Shown here one piece after another: positions 1 through 7,695 of a DNA stretch of 23,216 nt (position 1 is its first letter; each line of letters opens with the position of its first letter). The stretch comes from Candidatus Sediminicultor sextus. GTDB lineage: Bacteria; Atribacterota; Phoenicimicrobiia; Phoenicimicrobiales; Phoenicimicrobiaceae. Below the pieces are notes generated by a model, which ran no database searches, was not told the origin of the DNA, and was given only the letters and a program-made list of their open reading frames with translations. The stretch spans positions 1 through 23,216 of the forward strand of contig JADBKX010000148.1 in assembly GCA_014894735.1 (NCBI GenBank), read 5' to 3'. The position numbers and the translations under genes are program-made.

Positions 1-73
1 GCTCCTCGGGTAGGATTCGAACCTACAACCCTCCGGTTAACAGCCGGATGCTCCACCGTTGAGCTACCGAGGA
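1..73 (-). tRNA. tRNA-Asn (anticodon GTT)
   Basis: The minus strand folds into a complete cloverleaf. The 7-bp acceptor stem pairs TCCTCGG with CCGAGGA, with G as discriminator base. The D arm is GCTC/GAGC, the anticodon stem TCCGG/CCGGA, and the loop CTGTTAA carries anticodon GTT (Asn). The T arm is GTAGG/CCTAC around TTCGAAT. Position 1 corresponds to the first C of a possible encoded CCA; the rest lies outside the window. It follows sigA by 58 bp but has its own promoter. Confidence 0.95.
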
Positions 74-86
74 ATATTTCCATGTA

Positions 87-115
87 ATTATACTTAAAAA
101 ATCATGTTCCGTCAA
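87..115 (-). promoter_or_regulatory. sigma-70 promoter for tRNA-Asn
   Basis: On the minus strand, TTGACG (positions 115-110) and a perfect TATAAT (92-87) are separated by exactly 17 bp. Transcription should start near position 80, a few bases before the mature 5' end of the tRNA at 73. This is the best vegetative promoter match I found in the window. It suggests the tRNA is expressed independently of the upstream dnaG-sigA pair. Confidence 0.8.
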
Positions 116-131
116 TATTTTTATTTAATTT

Positions 132-1238
132 TTATTCTAAATAGTCTTTTAATTTTTTACTTCTGCTAGGATGTCTTAATTTTCTTAATGCCTTGGCTTC
201 GATTTGACGAATTCTTTCTCTGGTTACCCCGAACTCTTTACCAACTTCTTCTAAAGTATGAGGATGACCGGTGGCAATTCCAAATCTCAATTCCAATACT
301 CTCTTCTCTCGGTAAGTCAAAGTCTCTAAGACATTGTCTAATTGCTCTTTCAAAAGAGTATAAGTAGCAATTTTAGGAGGAGCGGGTGAATCTTTATCTT
401 CTATAAAATCTCCTAAGTGACTGTCTTCTTCTTTCCCGATTGGAGTTTCCAAGGAAACAGGCTCCTGGGCAGTTTTTAATATCTCCCTTACTTTATCTTC
501 AGTAATTTCCATATTTTCAGCTATTTCCTTAACGGTCGGTTCTCGTCCTAATTCCTGCAGAAGATGGCGTGATACCCTTATTAATTTGTTAATAGTCTCC
601 ACCATGTGAACAGGAACACGAATAGTCCTGGCTTGATCTGCTATAGCTCTGGTAATTGCCTGCCTTATCCACCAAGTAGCATAGGTACTAAATTTATATC
701 CCTTTTTGTAGTCAAACTTCTCTACTGCCCTGATTAAACCCATATTACCTTCCTGGATCAAATCTAAAAATAGCATTCCTCTACCCACATATCTTTTGGC
801 AATACTTACTACTAATCTTAAATTTGACTCTACTAATTTTTTCTTGGCTTCGTGATCTCCTTTTTGCATTCTTTTAGCCAATTCTACCTCTTGTTTGGCA
901 GTTAATAATCTTATCTGCCCTATTTCCTTTAAGTACATTTTTACGGGATCATCTAATTCTAATTGTTTCGCCAATTCTATTTCTAAATCCAATTTAGCTT
1001 TAGAGGAGTGGAGTTTTTTGTTTTTCTCTTCAACATTTTTATCCTTGGCTAACAAATTACCCTCTTCCTCGCTCTCAACTAAATCAATTCCAGATTCACT
1101 TAGAATATCATATAAATCTTCTACTTTACTCAGATCTAAAATATCGTCTGCTAAATATTTCTCTAATTCTTTGTAGGTTAAGTAGCCTTGCTCTTTACCT
1201 TCTTTAATTAATTCTTCGATTATTTTCTTTTTCCCCAT
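132..1238 (-). CDS. sigA: RNA polymerase primary sigma factor SigA/RpoD
   Basis: This is the housekeeping sigma factor, which directs RNA polymerase to -35/-10 promoters. Domain order is a short region 1.1-like N-terminus, region 1.2 (about 97-130, with DPVKMYLKEIG) and region 2 (about 136-208, with the core-binding and -10 recognition segments including FSTYATWWIRQAI). Region 3 follows, then region 4 (about 300-360), whose helix-turn-helix GVTRERIRQIE contacts the -35 element. There is no large non-conserved insert between 1.2 and 2, as in compact Firmicutes-type SigA of about 370 residues. The ATG at 1238 is chosen because AAGGAAGG lies 7 nt upstream. A TTG two codons earlier sits too close to that Shine-Dalgarno sequence. 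It lies about 60 bp downstream of dnaG, the usual dnaG-rpoD arrangement, so the two are probably cotranscribed. Confidence 0.97.
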   Translation of the reverse strand: MGKKKIIEELIKEGKEQGYLTYKELEKYLADDILDLSKVEDLYDILSESGIDLVESEEEGNLLAKDKNVEEKNKKLHSSKAKLDLEIELAKQLELDDPVKMYLKEIGQIRLLTAKQEVELAKRMQKGDHEAKKKLVESNLRLVVSIAKRYVGRGMLFLDLIQEGNMGLIRAVEKFDYKKGYKFSTYATWWIRQAITRAIADQARTIRVPVHMVETINKLIRVSRHLLQELGREPTVKEIAENMEITEDKVREILKTAQEPVSLETPIGKEEDSHLGDFIEDKDSPAPPKIATYTLLKEQLDNVLETLTYREKRVLELRFGIATGHPHTLEEVGKEFGVTRERIRQIEAKALRKLRHPSRSKKLKDYLE

Positions 1239-1298
1239 TATCAAGCCTTCCTTCTTAACAGTAAATTTTATATTTGTATAAATTATAAATATAAAATA

Positions 1299-3074
1299 TT
1301 AATTAATATTTTGACTTTTTAGTTGCCGAACAATTTCCCGTAATTCTTTTAAATCATCTTCTTCTATCTTTTCAGATTTTTTTATCTTTTCATCGAGAAT
1401 TTTTGCCCTTTTTTCGAGATTTTTTCTCTCTTGAGCCAACTTAAAATTATTTATTGTATCTATATATCCGGAGATTATCTTCTCGTCAAAAGTCATAGTT
1501 TCTTCTATTAATATTTTAGAAATTAATTTTGCTGCCTCATCATCATTTAAACAGTCAATAACTTTTTGAGAATCTACCGCTTTATCATCTTTTAATTTTT
1601 CTTCAATGGCTGTTACAATTTGACGATGTAACAGAACTGAAAAATCTTTTGCTTTTAACTTTTTCAAAATATCTTGGGCAATTTGTTCATTTTCCAACAT
1701 ACATCCGATGAGAATTTTTTCCGCTTTAATATTCCCAGACTCAGAATTTAATTTAATAAAATTGTGGGAGGAATCTTTAAATCCTCTTTTATATTTTTTA
1801 AGTTCAATTAAGATCGCTTCTTCAGATAATTTTAATTCTTCGGATATCTTTTTTGTCTGAGCTCTCAGCTCAACCTCATTACCTATTACGCTCAAGGTAG
1901 GTAAAATTCCTTTAATAACTTTTACTTTTCCTTCTATAGTTTTAACACTATAATTGGAATATAAAAGTTTTAACTTATAATCTATTAAGGAAAGCGACCT
2001 ATCAATTAAACTTTGAAAAGGCTTTATTCCTTTTTTAATTAAAAAATCAGCTGGGTCATAACCCTGAGGTAAGGCTAACACTTTAATTCCAAGACCAGCT
2101 TCTACCAGCAAATCCAAACTTCTTAAGGCCGCCATATTACCGGCAGAATCTGCATCATAAGCGATTAAAACCGTATCGGTAAACCGTTTTATTAAGTCTA
2201 TCTGTTTAGCGGTTAAAGCGGTTCCCAGAGATGCTGCTACATTATTAAATTCGTATTGTTGAGTTATTAAAACATCGGTATAACCTTCTACAATAATTAT
2301 ATAATTCTTTTTTCGGATATCTTCCTTGGCAAAGTTTAAATTGTATAAATTACTCCCTTTGTTATAAACCAACGTTTCCGGAGAATTTATATACTTGGGC
2401 AAAGAATCATCTAAAACCCTGCCTCCAAAACCTATTACCCTCCCTGATAAGTGAAAGATAGGAAAAATTATCCTGTCTCTGAAATAGTCAATATATTTCC
2501 CTTCTATTTTGCTCTTTTTTATTAGTCCGGCCTTGATCAACTCTTCGTAGGTATATCCATTTTTCTTTAAAAAGTTAGTTAATGCGTCCCAACCGGTCGG
2601 AGCATAGCCTAATCTATACCTTTCGACACTAGTATCGTTAATTCCTCTTTTTTTTAAATAATTTATTATTTTTTTTCCTTGATTAGTCCTAAATAAGCAT
2701 TCTCGGTAATAATTTGCGGCCAGATTATTTAATTTATATAACCTTTCTTTTTTCCTGTAAAGTAAATTTTCTTTTTCTTCATCTACAGGGAGAGATACGC
2801 CTGATTTTTTAGCTAACATCTCCACTGCTTCAAAAAAGCTAAATTTCTCATATTTCATAAGAAAATTAAAAACATTACCCCCCTCTCCACATCCAAAACA
2901 ATGAAATAACTGTTTTTCAGGACTAACCATAAAAGAAGGGGTCTTCTCTCCATGAAAAGGGCATAAACCTTTAAATCCCTTTCCTGCTGGTTTTAAGTGT
3001 ACATACTCTGAAATAATATCTACAATATCGCAACGATTCCTTATTTCTTCCAGTAAATCAGATGAAAATCTCAA
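1299..3074 (-). CDS. dnaG: DNA primase DnaG
   Basis: DnaG synthesises RNA primers for replication at the fork, together with the DnaB helicase. The N-terminal CHC2 zinc finger is intact: C38, H41, C59 and C62 around CPFHGEKTPSF and CFGCGEGG. The TOPRIM core follows, with E263 in VEGYTDVL and D307/D309 in AYDAD as metal-binding acidic residues. A less conserved helical C-terminal part (about 440-591), the helicase-binding region of the family, completes the protein. At 591 residues the length is normal. The start is TTG, preceded by AGGTGA at a good distance; no in-frame ATG or GTG lies nearby, and the first residues align with known primase N-termini. The gene lies downstream of an intrinsic terminator that isolates it from the endonuclease Q-like gene. 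I could not identify a convincing promoter in the AT-rich gap at 3075-3211. Confidence 0.97.
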   Translation of the reverse strand: MRFSSDLLEEIRNRCDIVDIISEYVHLKPAGKGFKGLCPFHGEKTPSFMVSPEKQLFHCFGCGEGGNVFNFLMKYEKFSFFEAVEMLAKKSGVSLPVDEEKENLLYRKKERLYKLNNLAANYYRECLFRTNQGKKIINYLKKRGINDTSVERYRLGYAPTGWDALTNFLKKNGYTYEELIKAGLIKKSKIEGKYIDYFRDRIIFPIFHLSGRVIGFGGRVLDDSLPKYINSPETLVYNKGSNLYNLNFAKEDIRKKNYIIIVEGYTDVLITQQYEFNNVAASLGTALTAKQIDLIKRFTDTVLIAYDADSAGNMAALRSLDLLVEAGLGIKVLALPQGYDPADFLIKKGIKPFQSLIDRSLSLIDYKLKLLYSNYSVKTIEGKVKVIKGILPTLSVIGNEVELRAQTKKISEELKLSEEAILIELKKYKRGFKDSSHNFIKLNSESGNIKAEKILIGCMLENEQIAQDILKKLKAKDFSVLLHRQIVTAIEEKLKDDKAVDSQKVIDCLNDDEAAKLISKILIEETMTFDEKIISGYIDTINNFKLAQERKNLEKRAKILDEKIKKSEKIEEDDLKELREIVRQLKSQNIN

Positions 3075-3211
3075 ATATAAATCACCTACATATTATTATC
3101 GCCATGTATAATTAATGAAATATTTTCTTTTTTTTAAAACTCCTAAATTTATCTTTGTATTAATATATTCTACAAAAGTTTTAATTTTCCTCTTTTTTTA
3201 TAAAAATATTT

Positions 3212-3255
3212 TAAAAAAAATACTAGTTGATTATTTTTAGTATAAATCAACTAGT
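3212..3255 (-). terminator. intrinsic terminator after the endonuclease Q-like gene
   Basis: A perfect 11-bp inverted repeat (ACTAGTTGATT at 3222-3232 and its complement at 3245-3255) encloses a 12-nt loop. Read on the minus strand, the stem is followed at once by a run of T residues (positions 3220-3213). This is the standard Rho-independent layout, about 50 bp past the stop codon of the preceding gene. The stem is AT-rich, so efficiency is uncertain. Confidence 0.85.
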
Positions 3256-3303
3256 CTAAGATAACTTGCTTTATATTTTTTGGGAGAAAATCAGAAAGTA
3301 AAA

Positions 3304-4527
3304 CTAAAAATTTAACTGTAAATTTTCTTCTCTGAAGATTTTTTCTTCCTTTTTGACCTTTCCATACTTTCCGCCGCCACCCGGACTTAACTTTAAAAGT
3401 CCCTTTCTGGCTAAAATTATATTCTTAGCAATTTCAAATCCTACTACCTGGCTAATTTCCTGATAAGAAGCTTGGTGTAGTATATTCATTTCAGTGCCAA
3501 AGTAACCAAACAATTTATTCAGGGTTTTTTTACCTACACTGGGTACAAATTCTAAAGGAACCTGGTGGTAATAAGGTGGACGATGAGAAGGAGAAATAGA
3601 CTGTTGGTAATCTCCGATTTCCACAATCCGATCAAAAACACCTTTTACTATTTTGTCACTCCCGCATTTTTCACACTTATAAACTGGGGGATTACTGGTT
3701 GCTGTATCATTGCAAATCTCGCAAAAAGTTCGGTGATATCTGCCCAGTTTAGGGTCAAGGCCGTAATTGGCAGTTATCTTTCTTCCTTCTTTCCTCTGTA
3801 AGGCTAAAAGTATCTCCTTAAAATTTGCCTTCTCCAGTTCTACTATATTATATTCTCGGCCAATCTTGGGTAGAGAATGTGCATCCGAATTAGTTAAAAA
3901 AGTATAGTTGGCTAATTCTCTTAAATGGTCAGCAATTTTTGTATCTGCACTTAATCCTAGTTCAATAGCAGGAATCTTTTTTAGAGTAGACCTGCTAAAC
4001 ATCTCCGGTAATCTTCTGACACAATTCCCATAAACACTTTTATAGGGAGTAAAGGCATGGGCAGGGATTAAAATCCCCCCAATCCGGTTTATAATTTGAA
4101 ATGCTTCCTGGGCACTTATTTTACAATTTTGACTGCTTAAACTTACATTGGTAACCAGTAGGGATAGTGCCTTGCTAAATTCTTTTATATCTTTAAAATA
4201 AGGGAAATAGGCTATTTGATGAGAATATCCTCCACCTTTTTCTTTAGTTTCAATTTCTGAGCCCAAAATAATAGTGACTTTATCTTGATAAATTAAGCCA
4301 CCTTCTTTTAAAGGTTTCATTTCTCCGCTGTTAATTAACTGGGAAATATCATCAATTACTTCTGGTGAAGCGCAATCAACGATACCTACAATGTCAATCC
4401 CTTTTCTATATTTACATTCTCGGGCAATGTTGGCAAAAGTCAAATCTCTGGAAGCAGTTATTTTTATAGGAGCTCCACTTTTGCTTCTGCCAATGTGCAC
4501 ATGCAAATCCATAAAATATTTCTTCAT
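3304..4527 (-). CDS. Endonuclease Q-like PHP/zinc-ribbon/HhH protein
   Basis: The layout matches endonuclease Q, known in Thermococcales archaea and some Bacillus (YqxK-type proteins). That enzyme nicks DNA 5' of deaminated bases such as uracil and hypoxanthine and at abasic sites. An N-terminal PHP metallophosphoesterase domain shows H9 and H11 (DLHVH), D51, E91, H103, H157 and the D215/H217 pair (NSDAH). A zinc ribbon follows with C269, C272, C285 and C288, then a helix-hairpin-helix-like region near 325-375 (PSVGKKTLNKLFGYFG, VVGFEIA) and a Gly-rich tail. ATG at 4527 is preferred because AAGGA lies 7 nt before it; an upstream TTG would add ten residues. The gene stands alone between an intergenic repeat cluster and an intrinsic terminator. 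Family membership is clear; the substrate range here is inferred from homologues. Confidence 0.85.
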   Translation of the reverse strand: MKKYFMDLHVHIGRSKSGAPIKITASRDLTFANIARECKYRKGIDIVGIVDCASPEVIDDISQLINSGEMKPLKEGGLIYQDKVTIILGSEIETKEKGGGYSHQIAYFPYFKDIKEFSKALSLLVTNVSLSSQNCKISAQEAFQIINRIGGILIPAHAFTPYKSVYGNCVRRLPEMFSRSTLKKIPAIELGLSADTKIADHLRELANYTFLTNSDAHSLPKIGREYNIVELEKANFKEILLALQRKEGRKITANYGLDPKLGRYHRTFCEICNDTATSNPPVYKCEKCGSDKIVKGVFDRIVEIGDYQQSISPSHRPPYYHQVPLEFVPSVGKKTLNKLFGYFGTEMNILHQASYQEISQVVGFEIAKNIILARKGLLKLSPGGGGKYGKVKKEEKIFREENLQLNF

Positions 4528-4580
4528 TATCGATTCCTTACGATTTTGATAAATCAAACTCCAAACTAATTAATTGTATG

Positions 4581-4612
4581 TCCTTGCGAGGAGCAGCGCG
4601 ACGAAGCAATGG
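4581..4612. repeat. REP-like interspersed element, single copy
   Basis: A GC-rich island in an AT-rich gap contains TTGCGAGGAGC followed by GCGACGAAGCAAT. This is the form of the imperfectly palindromic 'TTGCGAGG...GCAAT' intergenic elements found in many bacterial genomes, including Rickettsia and various anaerobes. The ends TTGC/GCAA are complementary. I found only one copy here, so its identity as a dispersed repeat rests on recognition of the motif and not on copies in this window. Confidence 0.55.
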
Positions 4613-4622
4613 CAGAGCTGTT

Positions 4623-4706
4623 TCTGACTTCTGGTTTCTGGAGTCTGACTCCTGACTTCTATCTTATTTACAAGATACGATTCACGAGGTACAAGATACG
4701 AAATAA
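4623..4706. repeat. degenerate heptanucleotide tandem array (7-bp period)
   Basis: Twelve consecutive 7-bp units run in phase from 4623. The first group is of the TCTGACT type (TCTGACT, TCTGGTT, TCTGGAG, then TCTGACT again). The second group ends in TAC (AAGATAC, GATTCAC, GAGGTAC). On the minus strand the second group reads TCGTATC, TTGTACC, TCGTGAA. A 12-bp word, TACAAGATACGA, recurs at 4669 and 4690, three periods apart. The array runs over the last codons of the Nudix gene. Units are degenerate, but the period is unbroken. Confidence 0.8.
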
Positions 4707-5227
4707 AGTATTCCAATAATCGTTTTCGCATCTTTAATAATATTTTCTCTCACTAATTTAAGTGCTTCATTTGGCTTAATTAGTTCAACTTGAATAAATT
4801 CATCAGCATCTTCATTCTTACTTCTTTGCTCTAAATCCTCCGCTAAAAATAGTGTAAGTCTTTCATTACAAAAACCTGGAGTAGAAAAAAAAGATACTAA
4901 TTTTTTAATCTTTCGGGGATAATAACCGGTTTCCTCTTCCAATTCTCTTTTGGCGCATCTAACTAAATCTTCTCCCTCTTCCACCGTCCCTGCTGGCAGT
5001 TCCCATAAAACTTCATTTGCCGGTTCTCTGAACTGTCTGATCATTACTACCTTTTTGTCATCAGTCAAAGCCAATATAACTACAGCTCCAGGATGTTCAA
5101 CTATTTCTCTGACAGTCTCCTTGCCATCAGGTAGCTTTACTTTATCCTGACGAAGTTTAATAATTTTCCCCTGATAAATGTAGGTGGAAGATAAAATTTG
5201 TTTTTCTAAAGAATCTTCTTTATTCAT
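4682..5227 (-). CDS. nudF: Nudix hydrolase, ADP-ribose pyrophosphatase type
   Basis: The protein probably hydrolyses ADP-ribose, or a related nucleoside diphosphate derivative, to AMP and ribose 5-phosphate. The complete Nudix box GX5EX7REUXEEXGU spans residues 80-102 (G80, E86, R94, E95, E98, E99, G101). The surrounding sequence (VVMIRQFREPANEVLWELPAG before it, STPGF after it) is typical of the ADPRase/NudF branch, as is the length of about 180 residues. The ATG lies inside the 3' end of the M20 peptidase gene (8-bp overlap), so translation is probably coupled, and it is the last gene of the kor operon. The final residues FVSCTS and the stop are encoded by a unit of the adjacent heptamer array, so the native C-terminus has probably been replaced or extended. 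The exact substrate is not determined by sequence. Confidence 0.88.
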   Translation of the reverse strand: MNKEDSLEKQILSSTYIYQGKIIKLRQDKVKLPDGKETVREIVEHPGAVVILALTDDKKVVMIRQFREPANEVLWELPAGTVEEGEDLVRCAKRELEEETGYYPRKIKKLVSFFSTPGFCNERLTLFLAEDLEQRSKNEDADEFIQVELIKPNEALKLVRENIIKDAKTIIGILYFVSCTS

Positions 5228-6356
5228 TTAAGTTTTCTCCAGAGATTACAGTATTTATAATAGATAAAACATATTCTGCTGTCTTTTTTAAATTTTTAAC
5301 AAGAATATATTCATCAACTGTATGAACCTTCTCCATCCCTATAGCTAAAACAACTGAGGGGAAACCTTTCTTATTAAATACATTAGCATCGCTCCCCCCT
5401 CCGCTGGCACATAATTCTGGTTGTAATCCCATATCTTTTGCTGCTTTCATTGATATTTTAACTACTTGATCATTAGGGGATAAATTGTAGCAATAGTACT
5501 CCCTGTTAATCTTTGCCTCTGCTTTTGCTTTAAATTCCCGAGCAGTATCTTCGCTTATCTTTTTCAATCGCTCAGTATATTTTTCTAATTTTTCTTCGTT
5601 TCTACTTCTAACTTCCCCTTTTAATGTTACCTTATCAGGGACAATATTTGTAGCTTTACCACCAGAAATAATCCCAATATTAGCTGTGGTTTCTTCATCT
5701 ATTCTACCTAACTTCATCCGGGAAAGAGCAAATCCGGCTACCTGAATAGCATTAATCCCTTCTTCGGGATTTGAACCAGCATGAGCAGATTTTCCATAAA
5801 TAATAATTTGCAGAGAGTTCTGAGAGGGGGCTGTAGTAATAATTTTTCCTACCTGGCCTCCGGCATCTAAAACAAATCCCATTTGGGCATTTAAACTGAA
5901 AATATCTAAATTTTTTGCACCTTTTAAGCCTATTTCTTCACAAATGGAAAATACAATCTCTATATCACCACAGGGAATATTATTCTCTTTAATGATACGC
6001 AGTGCCTCTAATAAGGCAGCAATTGCTGCCTTATCATCTGCTCCTAAAATTGTTTTTCCACTGCTTACTATCTTCTCTTCCTTCACAAGAGGATTAATCT
6101 TTTTCCCTGGAACAACGGTATCCATATGAGCGGAAAACATAATAGGAGTAGCTTTCTTAATATTTCCTCTTAAACGGGCTATTATATTACCGCTATTAGA
6201 TTTTACCTTCTCACCAGCTTGATCAACCCTAACCTCTAATCCTAAATCTTCTAATTTTTCTACTAAAAAATCTGCAATTTCCTTCTCTTCTCCGGATACA
6301 CTGTCTATCCTAACTAATTCCATAAAACTTTCTATCAATCTTTTTTCATTAACCAT
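5220..6356 (-). CDS. M20 family metallopeptidase (PepT-like)
   Basis: A dinuclear zinc aminopeptidase or dipeptidase of the M20 clan, resembling tripeptidase T and its PepT-like relatives. Metal and catalytic residues are visible: H77 and D79 in SAHMDTV, D107 in GADDKA, the general base E140 with E141 in CEEIG, D164 in VLDAGG, and H345 in VHTVDEY. The dimerisation domain lies between about 180 and 290 (with GKSAHAG). At 378 residues the length is normal and there is no signal peptide, so it acts in the cytosol. It overlaps korC by 8 bp at its start and the Nudix gene by 8 bp at its end. That position suggests it supplies free amino acids to the 2-oxoacid fermentation encoded upstream. Exact peptide preference cannot be read from the sequence. 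Confidence 0.88.
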   Translation of the reverse strand: MVNEKRLIESFMELVRIDSVSGEEKEIADFLVEKLEDLGLEVRVDQAGEKVKSNSGNIIARLRGNIKKATPIMFSAHMDTVVPGKKINPLVKEEKIVSSGKTILGADDKAAIAALLEALRIIKENNIPCGDIEIVFSICEEIGLKGAKNLDIFSLNAQMGFVLDAGGQVGKIITTAPSQNSLQIIIYGKSAHAGSNPEEGINAIQVAGFALSRMKLGRIDEETTANIGIISGGKATNIVPDKVTLKGEVRSRNEEKLEKYTERLKKISEDTAREFKAKAEAKINREYYCYNLSPNDQVVKISMKAAKDMGLQPELCASGGGSDANVFNKKGFPSVVLAIGMEKVHTVDEYILVKNLKKTAEYVLSIINTVISGENLNE

Positions 6357-6903
6357 TAATTTTCCCCTTTCTCACCAATTCTGCCCCTTTTTTTAAAGCT
6401 TCTTTGTTTAATTCTAATAGTTTTTTATCGCGTCCAGCTAAAGCCTTCTCTAAAGCCTTAAATATGGTATCCATCTTTACAATTCCTGATTGCTCAACAT
6501 AAGCACCTAAAACTACCATATTGGCTGCTCTTGAATTACCTAACTTATCAGCAATATCATCTGCGGGGATCTTTATTACATTAACATCGTTCCTTTTTAC
6601 TTCGCGTTCTATTAATGAATCATTCAAGATGATTAATCCATCTTTACTTACATTTGATTCAAATTTATCTAATGAAGGTTGATTCATAGCAATTAATATT
6701 TTTGGATGAGATACAATTGGAGAACCAATTTCATTAGATGAAATAAGTACTGTGCAATTGGCTGTTCCTCCTCTCATCTCTGGTCCATAAGAAGGCATCC
6801 AGGCAACTTTTTTACCTTCTATCATACCGGCGTAAGCTAACAATCTACCTATTAACATTATTCCTTGACCACCAAATCCTGAAATAATTATCCTCTCTAA
6901 CAT
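6349..6903 (-). CDS. korC: 2-oxoacid:ferredoxin oxidoreductase, gamma subunit
   Basis: The gamma subunit of a four-subunit 2-oxoacid:ferredoxin oxidoreductase (Kor/Vor class). The N-terminal GFGGQGIMLIGRLLAYA and the following MPSYGPEMRGGTANCTV are hallmark motifs of the family, which helps bind coenzyme A and completes the alpha-beta-gamma-delta complex. At 184 residues the length is usual. The ATG follows directly on the TGA of korB with AGGAGGTG 7-8 nt upstream, inside korB. Its 3' end overlaps the M20 peptidase gene. It belongs to the korDABC set; the substrate is discussed under the alpha subunit. Confidence 0.93.
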   Translation of the reverse strand: MLERIIISGFGGQGIMLIGRLLAYAGMIEGKKVAWMPSYGPEMRGGTANCTVLISSNEIGSPIVSHPKILIAMNQPSLDKFESNVSKDGLIILNDSLIEREVKRNDVNVIKIPADDIADKLGNSRAANMVVLGAYVEQSGIVKMDTIFKALEKALAGRDKKLLELNKEALKKGAELVRKGKING

Positions 6904-7650
6904 TCAAGACACCTCCTCAGGAGTTTTAAATTCTCCTAATGGATAATAAGGAATCATATTTTCTTCCAACCACTTATTTGCTTCAATGGGACTTAGACCC
7001 CAGTTAGTAGGACAGGTAGATAGTACTTCAACCAGAGAAAAACCTTTCCCTTCAATTTGTGTTTGAAAAGCTTTTCTTATTGCTTTCTTTGCTTTCAATA
7101 TGTAGGCGGGCTTGGATAAGGCTACCCGAGAAATATAAGCAACTCCTTTTAGAGTAGATAACATCTCTGCTACCTTTATAGGATATCCCATAGTTTTCGG
7201 GTCTCTGCCGTAAGGAGAGGTCTGGGTTACCTGCCCCACTAAAGTAGTGGGTGCCATCTGTCCACCGGTCATCCCATAGATAGCATTATTTATAAATATA
7301 ACCGTAATATTCTCACCACGATTAGCAGTATGCACTATCTCTGCCGTACCAATAGAGGCTAAATCCCCATCTCCTTGATAAGTAAATACAATAGAATCTG
7401 GTTTTGCTCTTTTAATTCCGGTAGCTACAGCGGGAGCTCTCCCGTGCGCTGCACAAATCATATCACAATTAAAAAAAACATAGGCAAATACCGAACAACC
7501 TACCGGACATACTCCTATAGTTTTTTCTCTTACCCCAAATTCATCTAAAGCTTCAGCCACTAATCGATGAGCAATGCCATGGTGACACCCCGGACAATAA
7601 GTAAAAGGATCTTTGGTTAAAGATTTGGGACTTTCAAAAACTTTCTTCAT
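6904..7650 (-). CDS. korB: 2-oxoacid:ferredoxin oxidoreductase, beta subunit (TPP-binding)
   Basis: The catalytic beta subunit, which binds thiamine pyrophosphate and decarboxylates a 2-oxoacid in the presence of CoA and ferredoxin. The TPP/Mg motif runs from GDGD (93-96) to NN (121-122), followed by IYGMTGGQ. Cysteines for a proximal [4Fe-4S] cluster are present: CPGC at 19-22, a further pair near 48-52, and one in STCPTNWG near the C-terminus. ATG at 7650 is preferred. An upstream GTG in the same frame at 7665 overlaps the GGGAGG Shine-Dalgarno sequence. The spacing to the ATG is long (about 13 nt), so the start is not fully certain. It lies 45 bp after korA and abuts korC without a gap. 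Confidence 0.93.
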   Translation of the reverse strand: MKKVFESPKSLTKDPFTYCPGCHHGIAHRLVAEALDEFGVREKTIGVCPVGCSVFAYVFFNCDMICAAHGRAPAVATGIKRAKPDSIVFTYQGDGDLASIGTAEIVHTANRGENITVIFINNAIYGMTGGQMAPTTLVGQVTQTSPYGRDPKTMGYPIKVAEMLSTLKGVAYISRVALSKPAYILKAKKAIRKAFQTQIEGKGFSLVEVLSTCPTNWGLSPIEANKWLEENMIPYYPLGEFKTPEEVS

Positions 7651-7695
7651 AATATTATTACACACCTCCCTAATATAATCTAAAATGCAAATAAT

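Noticed and set aside
3075..3211. Sigma-70 promoter for dnaG-sigA
   Set aside because: Weak candidates such as TTGTAG with GATAAA at 16 bp exist, but the region is so AT-rich that none stands out.
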